NCBI GenBank assembly: GCA_035559315.1
Contig: DATMBJ010000247.1
Location: 1-8,117, forward strand
Length of the DNA: 8,117 nt
Origin: DATLZM01 sp035559315
GTDB taxonomy: Bacteria; Actinomycetota; UBA4738; HRBIN12
Reading direction: 5' to 3'
Below, one piece after another: positions 6,618 through 8,117 of the stretch; within the stretch, counting starts at the first letter, position 1, and every line of letters begins with the position of its first letter. The notes under the pieces are model-generated. The model was not told the origin of the DNA. It saw only the letters and a program-made list of their open reading frames with translations, and did no database searches. The translations under genes and the position numbers were made by a program.

Positions 6618-6977
6618 ATGAACGACCCCGGTTCCGCACCGCCCGAGGCCGGCCCGGACGCGAGGGCCGCGGGTCCCGAGGATCTCCGGGAGCGGGTGCT
6701 CGACGCGCTCCGCCACGTGGTGGACCCCGAGCTCGGCATCAACATCGTGGACCTGGGACTCGTCTACGACGTCCGCATCCGCGACGGCGTGGTCGAGATC
6801 GACTACACCCTCACCACGATGGGGTGCCCGATCGGGCCGCTGATCGAGGACCAGATCCGCCGGCTCCTCGAGGGCATCCCCGGCGTCGAGGAGGTCCACG
6901 CGGAGCTCGTGCTCCGGCCCCCGTGGACGCCCGAGATGATGTCCGAGGAGGCCAAGGCCGCCCTCGGGATGTTCTGA
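6618..6977 (+). CDS. MIP18/SufT-type Fe-S cluster assembly protein (DUF59)
   Basis: The 119-residue protein belongs to the MIP18 (DUF59, PaaD/SufT-like) family, small factors that help deliver iron-sulfur clusters to client enzymes. The family core begins near residue 22: VDPELG at 35-40, NIVDLGLVYDV at 42-52, then LTTMGCPIGP at 65-74, with the conserved Cys70 that can bind metal or cluster, and a C-terminal LRPPWTPEMMSEEAKAALG. The first 20 residues are an Ala/Pro/Gly-rich extension with no recognisable domain. The start has an AGGAGG site eleven bases upstream, slightly long spacing but the only plausible start. The gene is monocistronic as far as can be seen and divergent from the two-component genes. 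It is not next to sufBCD here, so it is a stand-alone copy. A phenylacetate-degradation (PaaD) role is unlikely because no paa neighbours are present. Confidence 0.93.
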   Translation: MNDPGSAPPEAGPDARAAGPEDLRERVLDALRHVVDPELGINIVDLGLVYDVRIRDGVVEIDYTLTTMGCPIGPLIEDQIRRLLEGIPGVEEVHAELVLRPPWTPEMMSEEAKAALGMF

Positions 6978-6980
6978 GCA

Positions 6981-7004
6981 CGCTGGGGCGGCCTTCGTCC
7001 AGCG
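6981..7004 (+). terminator. Weak hairpin after the SufT-type gene, possible terminator
   Basis: CGCTGG (6981-6986) can pair with CCAGCG (6999-7004) across a 12-nt loop, starting 3 nt after the stop codon. An alternative shorter stem CGTCC/GGACG (6996-7000, 7007-7011) competes with it. There is no T-tract, so a terminator role is a guess based on position between a stop codon and a new promoter. Confidence 0.2.
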
Positions 7005-7033
7005 CCGGACGCACGCGCGGCCCGGGCTCCCCC

Positions 7034-7063
7034 TTGACGGGGCGCCGCCCGCGGGGCTATGAA
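7034..7063 (+). promoter_or_regulatory. Sigma70-like promoter upstream of the sulfurtransferase leader
   Basis: TTGACG at 7034-7039 is a near-consensus -35 hexamer, followed after 18 bp by TATGAA (7058-7063, reading TATGAAT). The local drop to A/T-rich sequence at 7058-7090 stands out from the surrounding GC-rich DNA. Initiation is expected near 7070, giving a leader of roughly 195 nt before the sulfurtransferase ATG at 7266. Confidence 0.65.
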
Positions 7064-7065
7064 TC

Positions 7066-7080
7066 CTACTCACCAGGTAG
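7066..7080. promoter_or_regulatory. Candidate operator dyad CTAC-N7-GTAG at the predicted transcription start
   Basis: CTAC at 7066-7069 and GTAG at 7077-7080 form inverted half-sites around TCACCAG, directly after the -10 element, where a repressor would block initiation. The symmetry is only four bases per arm, so chance is not excluded. Part of it (AGGTAGAG, from 7075) could instead act as the ribosome site for the short frame at 7085. Confidence 0.3.
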
Positions 7081-7084
7081 AGAA

Positions 7085-7177
7085 ATGATCCCCACCCGCT
7101 GCGCAGGTCTCGTGGGGGCGATGATCCCCGATCGCGTGTGCTGTACCGGCGGCCGCGCGCCTCGCGGGGCGCGCTGA
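7085..7177 (+). CDS. Candidate leader peptide with tandem cysteines (30 residues)
   Basis: A short frame starts with ATG at 7085, about 15 nt after the predicted transcription start, and ends at TGA 7175-7177. It begins MIPTRCAG and contains MIPDRVCCTGGR at residues 13-24. Cysteines are at positions 6, 19 and 20, the last two encoded by TGC TGT at 7139-7144. A weak AGG-type ribosome site is seven bases before the start; a second in-frame ATG at 7121 would give an 18-residue version. It lies between a good promoter and a sulfurtransferase gene and is followed by two competing hairpins. Cysteine-rich short frames upstream of sulfur genes are known in mycobacteria as cysteine-responsive attenuators, and this resembles them in position and content, not in a sequence I can match. 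It could also be untranslated leader RNA. Confidence 0.5.
   Translation: MIPTRCAGLVGAMIPDRVCCTGGRAPRGAR
7155..7174 (+). promoter_or_regulatory. Leader hairpin C (7-bp stem inside the end of the short frame)
   Basis: GCGCGCC (7155-7161) pairs perfectly with GGCGCGC (7168-7174) around a 6-nt loop. The stem begins 11 nt after the Cys-Cys codons and ends at the stop codon of the short frame, so translation would melt it. It may act as a pause stem. Confidence 0.4.
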
Positions 7178-7182
7178 GCCGG

Positions 7183-7216
7183 CCGCGCGACGGGACCGCT
7201 CCCGGGCGTCGCGCGG
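7183..7216 (+). promoter_or_regulatory. Leader hairpin A (10-bp perfect stem), candidate anti-attenuator
   Basis: CCGCGCGACG (7183-7192) is the exact reverse complement of CGTCGCGCGG (7207-7216), with a 14-nt loop. The loop contains the left arm of hairpin B, so A and B cannot both form as simple hairpins. The left arm lies 6-15 nt after the short frame's stop codon, where a terminating ribosome would cover it. Confidence 0.5.
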
Positions 7217-7242
7217 GCGGCGCCTGCCGGGGCCCGGGAGCG
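7197..7242 (+). promoter_or_regulatory. Leader hairpin B (11-bp perfect stem), candidate attenuator near the sseA ribosome site
   Basis: CGCTCCCGGGC (7197-7207) is the exact reverse complement of GCCCGGGAGCG (7232-7242). It ends 8 nt before the AAGGAGG site of the sulfurtransferase gene and lacks a U-tract, so it is more likely to affect translation initiation or factor-dependent termination than to act as an intrinsic terminator. It competes with hairpin A. Confidence 0.5.
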
Positions 7243-7250
7243 CGGACCGG

Positions 7251-7257
7251 AAGGAGG
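7251..7257 (+). promoter_or_regulatory. Strong ribosome binding site of the sulfurtransferase gene
   Basis: AAGGAGG is eight bases before ATG 7266, near-ideal strength and spacing. It confirms this start over any upstream alternative and is the probable target of the leader structures just before it. Confidence 0.85.
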
Positions 7258-7265
7258 GACCTGCG

Positions 7266-8108
7266 ATGGGTGGCTACGCGAACCCCGACGCGCTCGTCGA
7301 GACCGAGTGGCTCGAGGCGCACCTCGACGACCCGAAGATCCGGGTGATCGAGGTCGACGAGGACACCACGGCCTACGACAAGGGCCACATCCCGGGGGCC
7401 GTGGGCTGGAACTGGAACACCGACCTCCACGCCCCCGTCGGTCGGGAGTACGTGGACCAGGAGGGGCTCACCCGGCTCCTGCGCCGGGCCGGGGTGGGCC
7501 AGGACACGACCGTGGTGCTCTACGGCGGGAACAACAACTGGTTCGCCGCCTACGCCTACTGGCTCCTCCGCCACCTGGGCTTCGACCGGGTCAAGCTCCT
7601 GAACGGCGGGCGGAAGAAGTGGGAGCTCGAGTCGCGGCGGCTCACCCAGGAGGTGCCCGCCTACCCCGAGGGGGACGTGACCGTGACCGGGCCCGTGCGC
7701 CGCGAGATCCGGGCGTTCCGCGACGAGGTGCTGGCGAAGCTCGGGCAGGCCGCGTTCGTGGACGTCCGGTCGCCCGAGGAGTACCGGGGGGAGAAGCTCG
7801 CCCCCGACCACCTGCCCCAGGAGCAGGCCCAGGTCCCGGGCCACATCCCGGGCGCCGCGAACATCCCCTGGGTCCAGGCCGCCAACGACGACGGCACGTT
7901 CAAGAGCGCCGAGGAGCTGCGGGCGCTCTACGAGGGCCGGGGGATCGCCCCCGACCGCGAGGTGATCGCCTACTGCCGGATCGGGGAGCGCTCCTCCCAC
8001 ACCTGGTTCGCCCTCCACGAGCTGCTCGGCTACCGCGACGTGAAGAACTACGACGGCAGCTGGACCGAGTACGGCTCGCTCGTCGGGGTACCGGTGGAGA
8101 AGGGGTAG
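7266..8108 (+). CDS. sseA: Thiosulfate/3-mercaptopyruvate sulfurtransferase (two rhodanese domains)
   Basis: The 280-residue protein moves sulfane sulfur from thiosulfate or 3-mercaptopyruvate to a thiol or cyanide acceptor through a cysteine persulfide. The N-terminal rhodanese domain (about 8-130) shows the CH2-type DKGHIPGAVGWNW but has YGGNNNWFAAYAYW where the active loop would be, with no cysteine, so it is the usual inactive half. The C-terminal domain (about 150-278) has FVDVRSPEEYRGE, GHIPGAANIPW and the active loop YCRIGERSSHTWF, with catalytic Cys237. The CRIGER loop resembles the thiosulfate-type (CysA-like) enzymes common in actinobacteria more than the CG[ST]GVT loop of classical mercaptopyruvate enzymes, so thiosulfate is the likelier donor. 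No signal peptide: cytosolic. The start is fixed by AAGGAGG eight bases upstream. The stop is immediately followed by GGAG near the window edge, which might serve a next gene outside the window. Confidence 0.94.
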   Translation: MGGYANPDALVETEWLEAHLDDPKIRVIEVDEDTTAYDKGHIPGAVGWNWNTDLHAPVGREYVDQEGLTRLLRRAGVGQDTTVVLYGGNNNWFAAYAYWLLRHLGFDRVKLLNGGRKKWELESRRLTQEVPAYPEGDVTVTGPVRREIRAFRDEVLAKLGQAAFVDVRSPEEYRGEKLAPDHLPQEQAQVPGHIPGAANIPWVQAANDDGTFKSAEELRALYEGRGIAPDREVIAYCRIGERSSHTWFALHELLGYRDVKNYDGSWTEYGSLVGVPVEKG

Positions 8109-8117
8109 GAGCCGCCC

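Noticed and set aside
6535..6639. N-terminal extension of the response regulator to the ATG at 6639
   Set aside because: It would add 35 non-homologous residues before the first receiver strand and overlap the divergent gene; GTG at 6534 has a strong ribosome site at the right distance.
7197..7242. Hairpin B as a classical intrinsic terminator
   Set aside because: No run of T follows the stem; the next bases are CGGACCGGAAGGAGGG, which is the ribosome-site region.
6978..7265. Known riboswitch (SAM, cobalamin or similar) upstream of the sulfurtransferase
   Set aside because: I see none of the conserved core sequences of those classes; the structures present are simple long inverted repeats combined with a short frame.
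6531..8018. 495-codon minus-strand open frame spanning the SufT-type gene, the leader and the sulfurtransferase
   Set aside because: It is antisense to two clear genes and a promoter region, its translation has no domain, and it crosses unrelated features, which is typical of a GC-driven shadow frame.

Overview
The window is very GC-rich, with codon third positions dominated by G and C and long meaningless open frames opposite the real genes. Gene content (an actinobacterial-type sulfurtransferase with a CRIGERSSHTWF active site, a stand-alone MIP18/SufT-type protein, a NarL-type regulator, GTG starts) fits a high-GC Actinomycetota-like bacterium. This is an inference, and another high-GC phylum such as Chloroflexota is not excluded. 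No rRNA, tRNA, CRISPR array, transposase or phage gene is visible.

Minus strand, 6534 down to 1: seven genes run head to tail. In transcription order they are a NarL/LuxR response regulator (6534-5902), a soluble histidine kinase with an N-terminal receiver-like domain (5854-4625), a small predicted lipoprotein of unknown function (4569-3865), and then a 2-oxoacid dehydrogenase complex: E3 dihydrolipoyl dehydrogenase (3819-2446), E1 alpha (2437-1373), E1 beta (1373-327) and the N-terminal lipoyl domain of E2 (307 to beyond position 1). E3, E1 alpha, E1 beta and E2 are tightly packed (8-nt gap, 1-nt TGATG overlap, 19-nt gap) and almost certainly form one operon. The three genes before them have 45-55-nt gaps, so read-through is possible but a hairpin at 4603-4622 may break it.

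Plus strand, 6618-8108: a MIP18/SufT-type Fe-S assembly factor is divergent from the regulator across an 83-bp region. It is followed by a 288-bp intergenic region and a two-domain thiosulfate/3-mercaptopyruvate sulfurtransferase (sseA-type). The intergenic region is the most interesting part of the window. It holds a recognisable sigma70-like promoter, a dyad near the predicted transcription start, a short open frame of 30 codons with a tandem Cys-Cys pair, and two mutually exclusive perfect inverted repeats (10 and 11 bp) just before a strong Shine-Dalgarno site. This layout matches what a cysteine-responsive attenuator would need.

Functional theme (inference): 2-oxoacid dehydrogenases need lipoyl groups on E2; lipoyl synthase is an Fe-S enzyme; SufT-type proteins support Fe-S delivery; and sulfurtransferases handle sulfane sulfur derived from cysteine or mercaptopyruvate. 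The two sides of the divergent region may therefore be linked through sulfur and lipoate supply.
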